Assembly (NCBI RefSeq): GCF_004341515.1
Contig: NZ_SLZF01000005.1
Location: 248,001 to 312,000 of the forward strand
DNA: 64,000 nucleotides
Origin: Allobosea sp. BK604
GTDB taxonomy: Bacteria > Pseudomonadota > Alphaproteobacteria > Rhizobiales > Beijerinckiaceae
Direction of reading: 5' to 3'
Shown here: positions 24,897 through 33,372 of the stretch, in pieces
How the letters are laid out: each line of letters opens with the position of its first letter
Position numbering within the stretch: position 1 is the first letter of the stretch
Position numbers and translations under genes: made by a program
The notes under the pieces: model-generated
What the model was told of the DNA's origin: nothing
Seen by the model: only the letters and a program-made list of their open reading frames with translations
The model's database searches: none

Positions 24897-25598
24897 ATGA
24901 GCGATAAAGTTGCCATCATCACCGCCGCCGGCAGCGGCATGGGCGCAGCGGCCGCGCGCCGCCTCGCGCAGGACGGATTCAAGGTCGCCATCCTCTCCTC
25001 TTCCGGCAAGGGTGAGGCGCTCGCTGAGGAATTGGGCGGCCTTGGCGTCACCGGGTCCAACCAATCGAACGACGACCTCAAGAAGCTCGTCGACGGCACG
25101 ATGTCGCGCTGGGGCCGTGTCGACGTGCTGGTGAACAGCGGGGGCCACGGGCCGCGCGCGCCGATCCTCGAGATCACCGACGAACAATGGCATACGGGGA
25201 TGGACGTCTACCTGATGAACGTCATCCGCCCGACCCGGCTGGTCACGCCCATCATGCAGAAGCAGAAGGGCGGCGCGATCATCAACATCTCGACGGCCTG
25301 GGTCTTCGAGCCGAGCGCAATGTTCCCGACCTCGGCGGTATTCCGCTCGGGCCTGGCGGCCTTCACCAAGATCTTCACCGACACCTATGCGGCGGACAAT
25401 ATCCGCATGAACAATGTGCTGCCGGGCTGGATCGACAGTCTGCCCGCGACCGACGAGCGCCGGGACAGCGTGCCGCTCGGCCGTTACGGCAAGGCCGAGG
25501 AGATCGCGGGGACGATCGCGTTCCTCGCGTCGGCAGACGCGGCCTTCATCACAGGGCAAAGCCTGCGTGTCGATGGCGGCATGACGAGAGCGGTTTGA
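24897..25598 (+). CDS. SDR-family protein with altered catalytic residues
   Basis: A 233-residue Rossmann-fold protein. The nucleotide site AAGSGMGAAAARRLA is present, and VLVNSGGHGP replaces the usual NNAG. Where active SDRs have YxxxK, the segment reads TSAVFRSGLAAFTK; aligned on AFTK, Tyr is replaced by Ser and Lys by Arg. C-terminal features (MNNVLPGWIDS, FITGQSLRVDGGM) are normal. Some SDR subfamilies with NSGG and RSG/RAG motifs share this change. It may bind NAD(P) without classic dehydrogenase chemistry or use another mechanism. Divergent from the LysR gene. Confidence 0.85.
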   Translation: MSDKVAIITAAGSGMGAAAARRLAQDGFKVAILSSSGKGEALAEELGGLGVTGSNQSNDDLKKLVDGTMSRWGRVDVLVNSGGHGPRAPILEITDEQWHTGMDVYLMNVIRPTRLVTPIMQKQKGGAIINISTAWVFEPSAMFPTSAVFRSGLAAFTKIFTDTYAADNIRMNNVLPGWIDSLPATDERRDSVPLGRYGKAEEIAGTIAFLASADAAFITGQSLRVDGGMTRAV

Positions 25599-25874
25599 CC
25601 GCCTGCAGATCGGCAACGGTCCGGGACGTGGCGCCCGGCGCAGTGCTCCAGAACGCTTGGGCCTTGAGTAGACCAGCAGCGCCCGCGGCGGCGGTGCTGC
25701 GGCGGAGAGCCCGGTCCAGCGTCACCTGGCCATCATCAGCCGCGCGCCGTTCCATATTCCCACATCGCTCTCTTTTCCGCGATGTGCTTGACCACGAGAG
25801 GGCCGTCCATGCCGCCTTCACCAAGACCAGGAAGCAGCTCCTCCTGCCGCCAGTGAGCAAGAGCTGGCAATCGC

Positions 25875-25974
25875 GCATTTTCGGGCGAAGCCGATACCGA
25901 TTCGTGGCAAGAACATTCGCAAAAACAAAGGGATAGAGAATTTCCGCGCTTCAGGGAAGCGCGGAAAATGCTCC
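25875..25974. repeat. Intergenic repeat A, copy 4 (inverted)
   Basis: Reverse orientation relative to copies 1-3: GCATTTTCGGGCGAAG, AACAAAGGGATAGAG, then GCGGAAAATGCTCC. The middle part is diverged (GATACCGATTCGTGGCAAGAAC). Confidence 0.8.
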
Positions 25975-26185
25975 AGCGGAAGGGAGCCCCGGCCCTGCTT
26001 GCGCGGCCTTTCGACAGGTCCGGTCAGGCGCGCAACGCGATGAGACGCCGCGTAAGCTCCGACGCCCGTGCGGCATCGGTGGCCGTGGCGCGAAATGGCA
26101 ATTCGCCGGCGAGCGCGATCGCTAAGCATCGCTCTCGCGACTCGCTACCGACAAGGCCTGCCGATGCTTCATCTCGCGAACACCC

Positions 26186-26285
26186 GAGCATTTTCGAGCG
26201 AAGTGGGCACCGGTTCGCGTGAAGACAATGCGTTAAAACAAAGGGATAGATCATTTTCGCGTTTCGGGGAAACGCGGACATGCTC
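26186..26285. repeat. Intergenic repeat A, copy 5 (inverted)
   Basis: GAGCATTTTCGAGCGAAGTG, then CACCGGTTCGCGTGAAGACAATGCG, AACAAAGGGATAGATC and CGGACATGCTCC. Same orientation as copy 4, 311 bp further on. Confidence 0.85.
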
Positions 26286-26457
26286 CGTGCGGCGCCGCTC
26301 ATTTCGGAGGCCGTCGGTCGCGTCCTGGTCATCGCCCGCATGCGAGCCCTCCGTCGCCCGAGCGGTTCCGGTTCCGGGCCCGAGAGACGCGCGGTTCCTG
26401 GAACGACGGCACCGCGCCAGCAGCCGTAACGGCTGCTCCATCTGAAGGTCTCCAGCG

Positions 26458-27264
26458 ATGACGAAGCTTTCCGCCCGGCGCCATCTTGCGGCCGCCGCCC
26501 TGTCCATCGCGGCTCTTTGCGGCGGAACCGCCGCGCCCGCAGCCGATATCCCGTCTGCACGGCAGGAGCCCGCGCCGCCGCTGCCGCTCGCGCCGCGCCT
26601 GACCTTCACCGCGGCCGCCTATCTCTGGGCGACCGGCATCGACGGCAGATTGCGGACCTTGCCGCCGCTGCCGGCGGCGCAGGTCTCGATCGGCTTCGAC
26701 CAGGTGATCAAGAATTTCGACGGCGGCATCATGGGGGCGGGCGAGCTCGCCTATGATCGCTATCTGCTGTTCTTCGACGTCATCGCCTCGAAGATCTCGC
26801 CGAACAGGATCGTCTATCCCGCCGGCTATCCGGCCGGCGTCAAGATCGACAGCGGCTCCTTCATCGGGCTCGCAGCCGCCGGCTACCGCCTGATCGACGA
26901 TCCCGCCTATAGCGTCGACGCCTTTGCCGGCATCCGCGGCTTCGCCATGAACAACACGCTGCGGGTTCAGCTCATGCCGGCGACCCTCAAGCTCAGCGAC
27001 AGCGAGCAATGGGTCGACGGCGTCGTCGGCGCGCGTCTCAAGCTGCAGCTGACCAAGTCGCTCTACGCGACGACGATCGGCTTCGTCGGCGCCGGCGGCT
27101 CCCGCTACGAATGGGACGTCTTCGGCGGGCTCGGCTACCAATTCGACGAGAGATGGTCCGCCTTCGCCGGCTACAGGGCCATGAAGGTCGACTACCGCAA
27201 CGGCTCCTTCATCTACGACGCGCTGCAGCAGGGCCCCGTGCTCGGCGTGAGCGCGCGTTTCTGA
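26458..27264 (+). CDS. Outer-membrane beta-barrel protein
   Basis: A 268-residue exported protein with a signal peptide (MTKLSARRHLAAAALSIAALCGGTAAPAADI, cut after PAA). The mature part is alternating amphipathic strands (LTFTAAAYLWATGIDGRL, GGIMGAGELAYDRYLLFFDVIAS, YATTIGFVGAGGSRYEWDVFGGLGYQF) ending in a C-terminal Phe (VLGVSARF), the BAM recognition feature. It resembles small 8-10-stranded barrels of unknown function in alphaproteobacteria. The sulfatase gene follows 29 bp downstream, so the two may be co-transcribed. Confidence 0.8.
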   Translation: MTKLSARRHLAAAALSIAALCGGTAAPAADIPSARQEPAPPLPLAPRLTFTAAAYLWATGIDGRLRTLPPLPAAQVSIGFDQVIKNFDGGIMGAGELAYDRYLLFFDVIASKISPNRIVYPAGYPAGVKIDSGSFIGLAAAGYRLIDDPAYSVDAFAGIRGFAMNNTLRVQLMPATLKLSDSEQWVDGVVGARLKLQLTKSLYATTIGFVGAGGSRYEWDVFGGLGYQFDERWSAFAGYRAMKVDYRNGSFIYDALQQGPVLGVSARF

Positions 27265-27293
27265 CCTCAAGACCGCTCTACAGGAGACCCAAG

Positions 27294-28715
27294 ATGATAT
27301 CGCGCTCGCTTCGCTCAGCCTGCGTCGCCCTCAGTCTTCTGGCCCCGGCCGCTGCCATGGCCCAAGGCGAGGCGAAGCCGAATATCCTCTACATCGTCGC
27401 GGACGATCTGGGCTGGGGCGATGTCGGCTTCCACGGCTCCGACATCAGCACGCCGACGCTCGACCGGCTCGCCAGGGAGGGCGCCGCGCTCGACCAGTTC
27501 TACGTCCAGCCGATGTGCACGCCGACGCGCGCCGCGCTGCTGACCGGGCGTTACCCGATGCGCTACGGGTTGCAGAGCTTCGTCATCATTCCCGAGCAGA
27601 GCTACGGCATCCCGCTCGACGAGAAGCTGCTGCCGCAAATCCTGAAGGAAGCCGGCTACAGCACTGCGATCATTGGCAAATGGCATCTCGGCCATGGCGA
27701 CACCAAGCTCTGGCCGAGGCAGCGCGGCTTCGACTATCAATATGGCGGCCTGATCGGCGAGATCGACTACAACACGCACAAAATCCAGGGCGTCACCGAC
27801 TGGTACCGCAACGACAAGAAGCTCGAAGAGCCCGGCTATGTCACCATCCTGCTCGGCAAGGATGCGGTGCGCTATATCGCGGCGCATGACCCGGCCAAGC
27901 CGATGTTCATGTATCTCGCCTTCACCGCGCCGCACACGCCCTTCCAGGCGCCGCAAGAGTATCTCGACCGCTTCAAGTCGATCTCCGATCCGAACCGGCG
28001 CACCTATGCCGCCATGGTCAACGCAATGGACGACCAGATCGCGGCGGTCCTCGCGGAACTGCAGAAGAAGGGCATGCGCGACAACACGCTCGTCGTGTTC
28101 CACAGCGACAATGGCGGCACGAGATCGGCGGCCTTCGCCGGCCAGATCGAGACCAAGGGCACCTTGCCCGCGAGCAACGGCCCGTTCCGCGACGGCAAGG
28201 GCTCGCTCTACGAGGGCGGCACGCGTGCGGTCGCGCTCGCCAACTGGCCAGGCCATATCAAGCCGGCGAAGGTCGACCAGCCCCTGCATGTCGTCGATAT
28301 GCTGCCGACGCTCGCCGCCCGCGCCGGTGCCAGCACCGCCGGAACCAAGCCGCTCGACGGCAGCGATGTCTGGCAGACGATCAGCCAGGGCGCGCCGTCG
28401 CCGCGCAAGGAGGTCGTCTACAATGTCGAGATGTTCCGCGGCGCCGTGCGCCAGGGCGACTGGAAGCTGTTCTGGCGGGCGACGCTGCCGGCCAAGCTCG
28501 AGCTCTACAATATCCCGAAGGATCCGGGCGAGACGACGAACCTCGCCGCCGAGAACCCGCAGATCGTCGCCGAATTGCAGAAGCGCATCGATGATCTCGC
28601 CAAGGAGATGAAGCCGTCCCTGTTCTTCCAGGCGACCTTCAAGTCCTATCTCGGCCGCAAGGCGCCGGCTCCGGTCTTCCCGAACGACGACGCCTTCTTC
28701 GCAGGCGGAGACTGA
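27294..28715 (+). CDS. Exported arylsulfatase-type sulfatase
   Basis: A 473-residue hydrolase of sulfate esters. Signal peptide MISRSLRSACVALSLLAPAAAMAQ. The sulfatase signature [12 protein letters not shown] gives Cys75 as the residue converted to formylglycine, and GKWHLGHGD is the second signature. Metal ligands are in VADDLGWGD and FHSDNGG. About the usual length for family S1. It needs a formylglycine-generating enzyme, not found in this window. Downstream is a strong hairpin. A degraded second sulfatase lies 3 kb away. Confidence 0.92.
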   Translation: MISRSLRSACVALSLLAPAAAMAQGEAKPNILYIVADDLGWGDVGFHGSDISTPTLDRLAREGAALDQFYVQPMCTPTRAALLTGRYPMRYGLQSFVIIPEQSYGIPLDEKLLPQILKEAGYSTAIIGKWHLGHGDTKLWPRQRGFDYQYGGLIGEIDYNTHKIQGVTDWYRNDKKLEEPGYVTILLGKDAVRYIAAHDPAKPMFMYLAFTAPHTPFQAPQEYLDRFKSISDPNRRTYAAMVNAMDDQIAAVLAELQKKGMRDNTLVVFHSDNGGTRSAAFAGQIETKGTLPASNGPFRDGKGSLYEGGTRAVALANWPGHIKPAKVDQPLHVVDMLPTLAARAGASTAGTKPLDGSDVWQTISQGAPSPRKEVVYNVEMFRGAVRQGDWKLFWRATLPAKLELYNIPKDPGETTNLAAENPQIVAELQKRIDDLAKEMKPSLFFQATFKSYLGRKAPAPVFPNDDAFFAGGD

Positions 28716-28755
28716 GCGGAAAGGCACGACACGCAGAAAGCCGTTGCAACCGGGC

Positions 28756-28792
28756 GTGGCTGGGGCATGATCGCGCGGCATGCCCCGGCCAC
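28756..28792. terminator. Hairpin terminator candidate after the sulfatase gene
   Basis: A 14-bp stem (GTGGCTGGGGCATG with CATGCCCCGGCCAC, one G-U pair) and a 9-base loop, 40 bp after the stop codon. No U-run follows. It also lies in the 5' region of the AraC gene and could act there as well. Confidence 0.5.
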
Positions 28793-28833
28793 CTTCCGCC
28801 GGATGTCATTGCAGCGGCAAAGGCGGGAGCCCG

Positions 28834-29877
28834 ATGTCACATGCTGCGGCCCGGGCGGCCCTGCTTCACATGTTGCCGGCCTATCTGGCCTCGGCCGATG
28901 TCGAGGCCGAGACGGTGTTTCGCCGCGCCGGCATGACGGTGGAGGACGTCCGCTCCGGCAAGATCGTACGCCGCTCGCAGATCAACGCCGCCCTGGCCTT
29001 CGCCGCCGACTATGTCGGCACGGCGGAAATCGGGCTGGCCCTCGGCGACACGGCCGAGCCCGGCCGGCTTGGCCCGATCGGGATGGCGATGCGAGCCGGG
29101 GCCACCGTCGAAAGCTGCATGCGTGCGCAGGCGGCGGAAATGCCGAGCATGCAGTCCCATGTCGATATCCGCTTGCACAAGCGCGGCGACGACGCGGTCT
29201 GGACGCACCGCCTTGTCGGCGACGACGAAAGCGCCTGGCTGCTTTACGAAGGGGTCGCCGCCTTCAACGTCAAGATGCTGAAATGCCTGCTCGGAGACGG
29301 CTGGGCGCCTGAGCGCGTCACCTTTCCCCATGCCTGCAAGGGCCGCCGCCAGGTCTATGAGGAGTTCTTCCAGGCGCCGGTGGTCTTCGCCCGGGATGAG
29401 GAACTGGGCATTCACTTCCGCCGCGACGCCCTGTCCAGACCCTTGTTCGGCGGGCACGGCCGTTACCCCGATGACGGCGTGGCGGCGTTCGCGGCCGAGG
29501 GCCTCGAACGCTTCCGACTCGGGCCATCTGAGATCGAGCTCGCGGTCGGACGCATGATCGACGCGACCATGCCGCATAAGCCGATCACGCTGCACGAGGC
29601 GGCGACGGTCCTGGGCTTGTCGCCCCGGACCTTGCAGCGCAAGCTCGATGAACACGGCGCCGTCTTCGAGCAGATCCTCGACTCAAGGCGCCATGGTCAG
29701 GCCGTCCGCCTGCTCACAGAGCCCGGCATGAGCGTGACGACTGTCGCGATGCTGCTCGGCTATTCCGATACCGCTCATTTCCATCGCGCCTTCCGCCGCT
29801 GGGAGGGGCAATCGCCGACGGACTACCGGCGCTTTGGCGCGATACTGCTCCCTGGAGCGGGCACGCGCGGCTACTGA
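28834..29877 (+). CDS. AraC-family regulator with OruR/ArgR-type N-terminal domain
   Basis: A 347-residue regulator. The N-terminal arabinose-binding-like region (LPAYLASADVEAETVFRRAGM, LGPIGMAMRAGATVESCMRAQAAEM) is of the OruR/'Arabinose_bd' type. The C-terminal double HTH runs from about residue 245 (ITLHEAATVLGLSPRTLQRKLDEHG, then SVTTVAMLLGYSDTAHFHRAFRRWEGQSPTDYRR). The ATG at 28834 has GGCGGGAG upstream; an earlier ATG at 28780 would add 18 residues overlapping the hairpin. Target genes are not obvious; the sulfatase gene is upstream on the same strand. Confidence 0.9.
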   Translation: MSHAAARAALLHMLPAYLASADVEAETVFRRAGMTVEDVRSGKIVRRSQINAALAFAADYVGTAEIGLALGDTAEPGRLGPIGMAMRAGATVESCMRAQAAEMPSMQSHVDIRLHKRGDDAVWTHRLVGDDESAWLLYEGVAAFNVKMLKCLLGDGWAPERVTFPHACKGRRQVYEEFFQAPVVFARDEELGIHFRRDALSRPLFGGHGRYPDDGVAAFAAEGLERFRLGPSEIELAVGRMIDATMPHKPITLHEAATVLGLSPRTLQRKLDEHGAVFEQILDSRRHGQAVRLLTEPGMSVTTVAMLLGYSDTAHFHRAFRRWEGQSPTDYRRFGAILLPGAGTRGY

Positions 29878-30294
29878 CCCGCAGCTACTCCCGCCGATCG
29901 GCCAGTGCCGGCCAGACCGCCCGAAAGCAATCGTTCCTGACGCCGGGACGGGCCGACTCAGCGCGGACATGAGCGCCTGGCTCTTGTCGAGACGGCCGAA
30001 GGCTGGCTTCACATTCCCTCGGGAACGTCCGGTTCCGGCTTTTCGCCTGACCCCGATCCGGGACAGGCAGAGGCGTGCGGGTTTGCCTATTGTCCTTAGG
30101 GACAAGTGACTCGCGCCGCCAGAATGCCAAAAACACAGCATGGCCGTTCAGTGGACGGACATCCTTGGTTCCCGGCCAAATCCAGCGCATCGCTGACAAG
30201 GCATTCACGACCGCCAAATGCCTGCGCGGGCGCAAACGAAGATGATGCCGACCAAAGACGTCTTGCTGATCGTGCCGACAACAGGGAGATGATT
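29878..30294. other. Spacer without recognisable gene
   Basis: About 420 bp. The open frames crossing it lack ribosome sites and recognisable motifs. GTCCTTAGGGAC (around 30089-30101) is a short palindrome. The promoter of the Cys-rich protein gene must lie here. Confidence 0.5.
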
Positions 30295-30720
30295 GTGAGG
30301 CTACGTAAAATCCTGGCCGCAGCCAGTCTGCTGGTCCCTATGGCGATCCCGCTGGCCGCTTCGGCGCAGACGCTCACCTTCGCCGAAGCCTATGATCGCC
30401 TGGCGAAATCATGCGGCCCGGACATTGAGAAGCTTTGCTCGAAGGTTTCGCTTGGTGGAGGCGCCGTCAAAGCTTGCCTGGATCGCAATCAGGCGCGGCT
30501 TTCGGCGACCTGCAAGAGCACGTCGGCGGAGGTGTTCCAGTCGCTGGCGAAACGGGCCAGCGCACAGGCCACCGCGGTGAAGGTCTGTGAGCGCGACATC
30601 GGACAGTACTGCAATGGCGTGCAGCCCCATGACGGCTACAGGCTGCAATGCCTGCTGACCGCCACGAAGGTTGTCAGCAGCGGCTGCAAGCAGGTCATCG
30701 TCGATGCCGGCTGGAACTGA
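30295..30720 (+). CDS. Exported cysteine-rich repeat protein
   Basis: A 141-residue protein with signal peptide MRLRKILAAASLLVPMAIPLAASAQ and eight cysteines in the mature part, arranged as two similar blocks: CGPDIEKLCSKV...VKACLDRN...LSATCKS and CERDIGQYCNGV...RLQCLLTA...VSSGCKQ. The C-x6-C...C...C spacing is the cysteine-rich repeat type known from Golgi-like GLG1 domains and found in secreted bacterial proteins. The GTG at 30295 is preferred (GGGAG six bases upstream). The OmpA-like gene follows after 16 bp, likely one operon. Periplasmic, probably disulfide-bonded; function unknown. Confidence 0.78.
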   Translation: MRLRKILAAASLLVPMAIPLAASAQTLTFAEAYDRLAKSCGPDIEKLCSKVSLGGGAVKACLDRNQARLSATCKSTSAEVFQSLAKRASAQATAVKVCERDIGQYCNGVQPHDGYRLQCLLTATKVVSSGCKQVIVDAGWN

Positions 30721-30736
30721 CAGGACAATGCATCCC

Positions 30737-31321
30737 ATGAAAGCCATCGCCCTCGTCTTTTCCGCCGCAATCGCCCTGATACCCGCAACCGCAGCCGTCC
30801 AGGCCCAGGAGCGTCTCAGCGACACTCAGCTGATCGAGACGCTGAATGTTCTCGACCAGTCGAAAACCATCGACATCGTGGCGCTCCGGCGCCAGGCGGT
30901 CGACAGCGTCGCCGCCAATCGGGGCCCCGACGCCTCGCTGCGCGAGCCTCTCTCGCAGGAACTGGACAATCTCTCCCAGTTCACCGTCGAGATCCAGTTC
31001 CGCACCGGCTCCGCCGTGATCCGCCCTGCGTCGTTCCGCACCATCGGCGTCATCGCCGATTCCCTGCTCCATCCGACCTTGCTGGAATACAAGTTCCTCA
31101 TCGTCGGCCATACCGACGCCGTCGGCGACCGCAAGTCGAACCTGACGCTCAGCCAGAAGCGGGCCGATGCGGTTCGCGACGCGCTGGTTACCACATTCGG
31201 CATCGTCCCCTCGAGGATCGTCGCGGTCGGCCTTGGCGAAGAGCAATTGCAGAACCGCAAGAATCCGGACGCGGCGGCCAATCGGCGCGTCCAGATCGTG
31301 AATGTGGGCCGCTTCAGATAG
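30737..31321 (+). CDS. OmpA-family peptidoglycan-binding protein
   Basis: A 194-residue periplasmic protein. Signal peptide MKAIALVFSAAIALIPATAAVQAQ, a helical linker, then an OmpA C-terminal domain (VEIQFRTGSAVIRPASFRTIGVIADSLLHPTLLEYKFLIVGHTDAVGDRKSNLTLSQKRADAVRDAL...NRRVQIVNVG). The Asp and Arg that hold diaminopimelate (GHTDAVG...NRRVQI) are present. The ATG at 30737 suits the AGGA spacing; ATG 30728 is an alternative. It anchors to the cell wall and may work with the Cys-rich protein upstream. Confidence 0.88.
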   Translation: MKAIALVFSAAIALIPATAAVQAQERLSDTQLIETLNVLDQSKTIDIVALRRQAVDSVAANRGPDASLREPLSQELDNLSQFTVEIQFRTGSAVIRPASFRTIGVIADSLLHPTLLEYKFLIVGHTDAVGDRKSNLTLSQKRADAVRDALVTTFGIVPSRIVAVGLGEEQLQNRKNPDAAANRRVQIVNVGRFR

Positions 31322-31543
31322 CCCGCTCAACGGCTCCCGTTCCGGCGGGACGGGAGCCGGCCGCCTGTCGAAGGTCCCGGACGAGGCCGCTTCGACGCGC
31401 TGCGGCGGCAACGGCTTCGTGGTGTTCTTCGGAATGGCGAAACCAGTGCGGACACCGGTCATCGGCAGCCAGGTCAGGCGCTGGTGAGTGGCGATGGCAA
31501 CGTGGGTTTTTGAGATCCAGCCCGCGCACAGGATGGCAAGGTC

Positions 31544-32063
31544 ATGAAAACAACGCTGCTTGCCATACTCGGAAGCATCGCCAGCGCCGCGCTGACCTTC
31601 GCTCAGGTCCAGGCCCAGCAGGTCACCGGCACGCCGGGCTCGCCGGGCGCCACGACCACCATCAACGGCCAGCAGCTGCCGCCGCCGGACCCGGCCTTCG
31701 GCGGCGTGATCCAGAACGATGCGCTGAAATCGACGCCCTGATGGGCGCGACGATGCCGGCTTCGGCGTGCCGAGCACGTTCGGCGGCGTGATCCCGACGC
31801 CGACGATGGACCGCCTCGCCCAGGACGGCTTGCGCTACAACCGGACCTTCTCGACCGCGCTATGCTCGCCGACGCGCGCCGCCCTGCTCACCGGCCGCAA
31901 CCATCATTCGGCCGGGTTCGGCGTCATCTCTGAGCAGTCGACCGGCTTCCCCGGCTATAACAGCGTCATCGAGCGCGACAAGGCGACGGTCGGCCGGATC
32001 CTGCAGGACAATGGCTACAGCCCCGCCTGGTTCGGCAAGGACCACAATATCCCCGCTCTCCCT
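31544..32063 (+). pseudogene. Arylsulfatase remnant (internal deletion, frameshift, 3' truncation)
   Basis: The first frame (31544-31741) encodes a signal peptide and [40 protein letters not shown], the known start of large AtsA-type arylsulfatases. Homology resumes one frame over at 31749 ([31 protein letters not shown], then [32 protein letters not shown] and WFGKDHN), with the stretch that should join them lost. It ends abruptly at about 32055, after roughly a quarter of the expected length. The active-site Cys motif survives, but no functional enzyme can be made. Confidence 0.88.
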
Positions 32064-32111
32064 GGCGCCGAGCCGTCTCTCCGCTCTGCAACGCTCACTG
32101 GCGCGCAACCC

Positions 32112-33044
32112 TCACTGACCGGCGCTCAGGGCGACATGGGCCGCTGCCTCGTCGCGAATCCATCTCCGGAACCCGGCAATCGCCGGCCGCTGCGCCGAAT
32201 TCTCCGGGCAAACCAGGTAATATTGGTGCGGTCCCCTGACCTTATGCGCGAATGGCCGGACCAGACGTCCGGCATCGAGATAGTCCCCGATCAACACATT
32301 GGTGGCGAGCGCCACCCCCTGCCCCGATGCGGCCGCCTGCAGGGCCATGAAAGTGTGGGAGAATCTCGGTCCCCGGGTCGCATCGATCTCATGCTCTCCC
32401 ACCGCCGCGAGCCAGCGCGGCCAGGTAACGAAATCGGGGATGCCTTCCGGAATCTCGTGCAACAAGGTGTGATGGCGCAGATCCGACGGCTCGCGCAGGG
32501 GACGTGCGGGATCGCCAAGCAGGCTGGCGCTGCAAACCGGAAAGAAATTCTCCTCCATCAGAAGATCCGTTTGCATGCCGGGATAGCCGCCGTGGCCGGA
32601 TCGTATCGCCACATCGACATTCTCGCGTGCGAAATCGGTCAAGCTCACCGAGATCTCGACCCGCACTTCCAGATTGGGCTGGCGCTCCCTGAGCGAGCCC
32701 AGCCTGGGGATCAGCCAATTCAGCGCGAAGCTTGGCAAGGTGCTGACGGTGAGGACATTCGGGGTCTCCGGCCGCAACGCCCACGCCGTCGCTTCGTTGA
32801 GCTGGTCGAGCACCTGCGAGATGGTCGCAGCGTAGCGCTCGCCGGCCTCGGTCAAGGCAACGCCCTTGCTCGGCAGCCGGGTGAAGAGCGGGCGCCGCAG
32901 CCAGGCCTCCAGTGACCGCACATGCTGGCCGATGGCACTGGCGGTAACGGCCAGTTCATCGCCTGCCTTCTCGAAATTCCGATGCCGGGCAGCGGCTTCG
33001 AAAGCGCGCAGGAACGTCAGCGGAGGGAGATGGCGACGGCTCAT
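32112..33044 (-). CDS. LysR-family regulator, GcvA-like
   Basis: A 310-residue regulator: [51 protein letters not shown] is the HTH, and [34 protein letters not shown] begins the effector domain. It starts 103 bp from the divergent DUF1127 gene, with a 20-bp palindrome between. Its 3' end faces the sulfatase remnant. Target unknown; a glycine-cleavage-like role should not be inferred from the family name. Confidence 0.9.
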   Translation of the reverse strand: MSRRHLPPLTFLRAFEAAARHRNFEKAGDELAVTASAIGQHVRSLEAWLRRPLFTRLPSKGVALTEAGERYAATISQVLDQLNEATAWALRPETPNVLTVSTLPSFALNWLIPRLGSLRERQPNLEVRVEISVSLTDFARENVDVAIRSGHGGYPGMQTDLLMEENFFPVCSASLLGDPARPLREPSDLRHHTLLHEIPEGIPDFVTWPRWLAAVGEHEIDATRGPRFSHTFMALQAAASGQGVALATNVLIGDYLDAGRLVRPFAHKVRGPHQYYLVCPENSAQRPAIAGFRRWIRDEAAAHVALSAGQ

Positions 33045-33067
33045 GGCAGGCCAAGCTTAACTTGGGC

Positions 33068-33087
33068 AATGCGAAGAACTTCGCATT
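33068..33087. promoter_or_regulatory. Palindrome AATGCGAAG-AA-CTTCGCATT
   Basis: A perfect 9-bp inverted repeat with 2-bp centre, 24 bp upstream of the LysR start and 61 bp upstream of the DUF1127 gene. A likely LysR operator controlling both directions. Confidence 0.55.
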
Positions 33088-33147
33088 TGCTTCGGCCCCG
33101 TGCAAGGACCATGTTTTCATGACGTTAGCTTATCTGAGGAACGCGTC

Positions 33148-33372
33148 ATGTTCGCTAGTCCAGCCCTAGCTCACTTTTCCTTCTCGGCCGTTCTCCCGTC
33201 ACGCGGCGCCTTGGTGAGGACGTTGCTGCGTCTCGAGGCATGGCTCGATGACAGGCGCAGTGCGCGCGCACTCTACTTTATGGACGAACGCGCGTTGTCC
33301 GATCTCGGCCTGTCGCGCAGCGATGTGGAACGCGTCAATGCAGACGCCCACCAGCCGGCTGGACGAATCTGA
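33148..33372 (+). CDS. DUF1127 (YjiS-like) small protein
   Basis: A 74-residue protein. The C-terminal half (RLEAWLDDRRSARALYFMDERALSDLGLSRSDVERV) is the DUF1127 motif, where RxLxxLxDxxLxDIGLSRxD is typical. In alphaproteobacteria such proteins have roles in RNA turnover and stress or phosphate and nitrogen adaptation. The ATG at 33148 has GAGGA nine bases upstream. Divergent from the LysR gene, which may regulate it. Confidence 0.85.
   Translation: MFASPALAHFSFSAVLPSRGALVRTLLRLEAWLDDRRSARALYFMDERALSDLGLSRSDVERVNADAHQPAGRI

Larger units (their letters stand above)
25599..26457. other. 860-bp spacer with two reverse copies of repeat A
   Basis: No convincing gene on either strand; short open frames here have no family features. 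Repeat A copies occupy 25875-25974 and 26186-26285, so nearly a quarter of the spacer is repeat. The part from 26030 to 26150 read on the minus strand (ELTRRLIALRA) looks protein-like and may be a gene remnant, too short to name. Confidence 0.6.

Noticed and set aside
26024..26560. 178-codon minus-strand frame in the repeat-rich spacer
   Set aside because: It reads across repeat A copy 5 and into the antisense of the beta-barrel gene; no ribosome site or motif.
31767..32915. 382-codon plus-strand frame as a complete fusion protein
   Set aside because: Only its first 100 or so codons are sulfatase sequence; the rest is antisense to the LysR gene, so it is a remnant running into a shadow frame.
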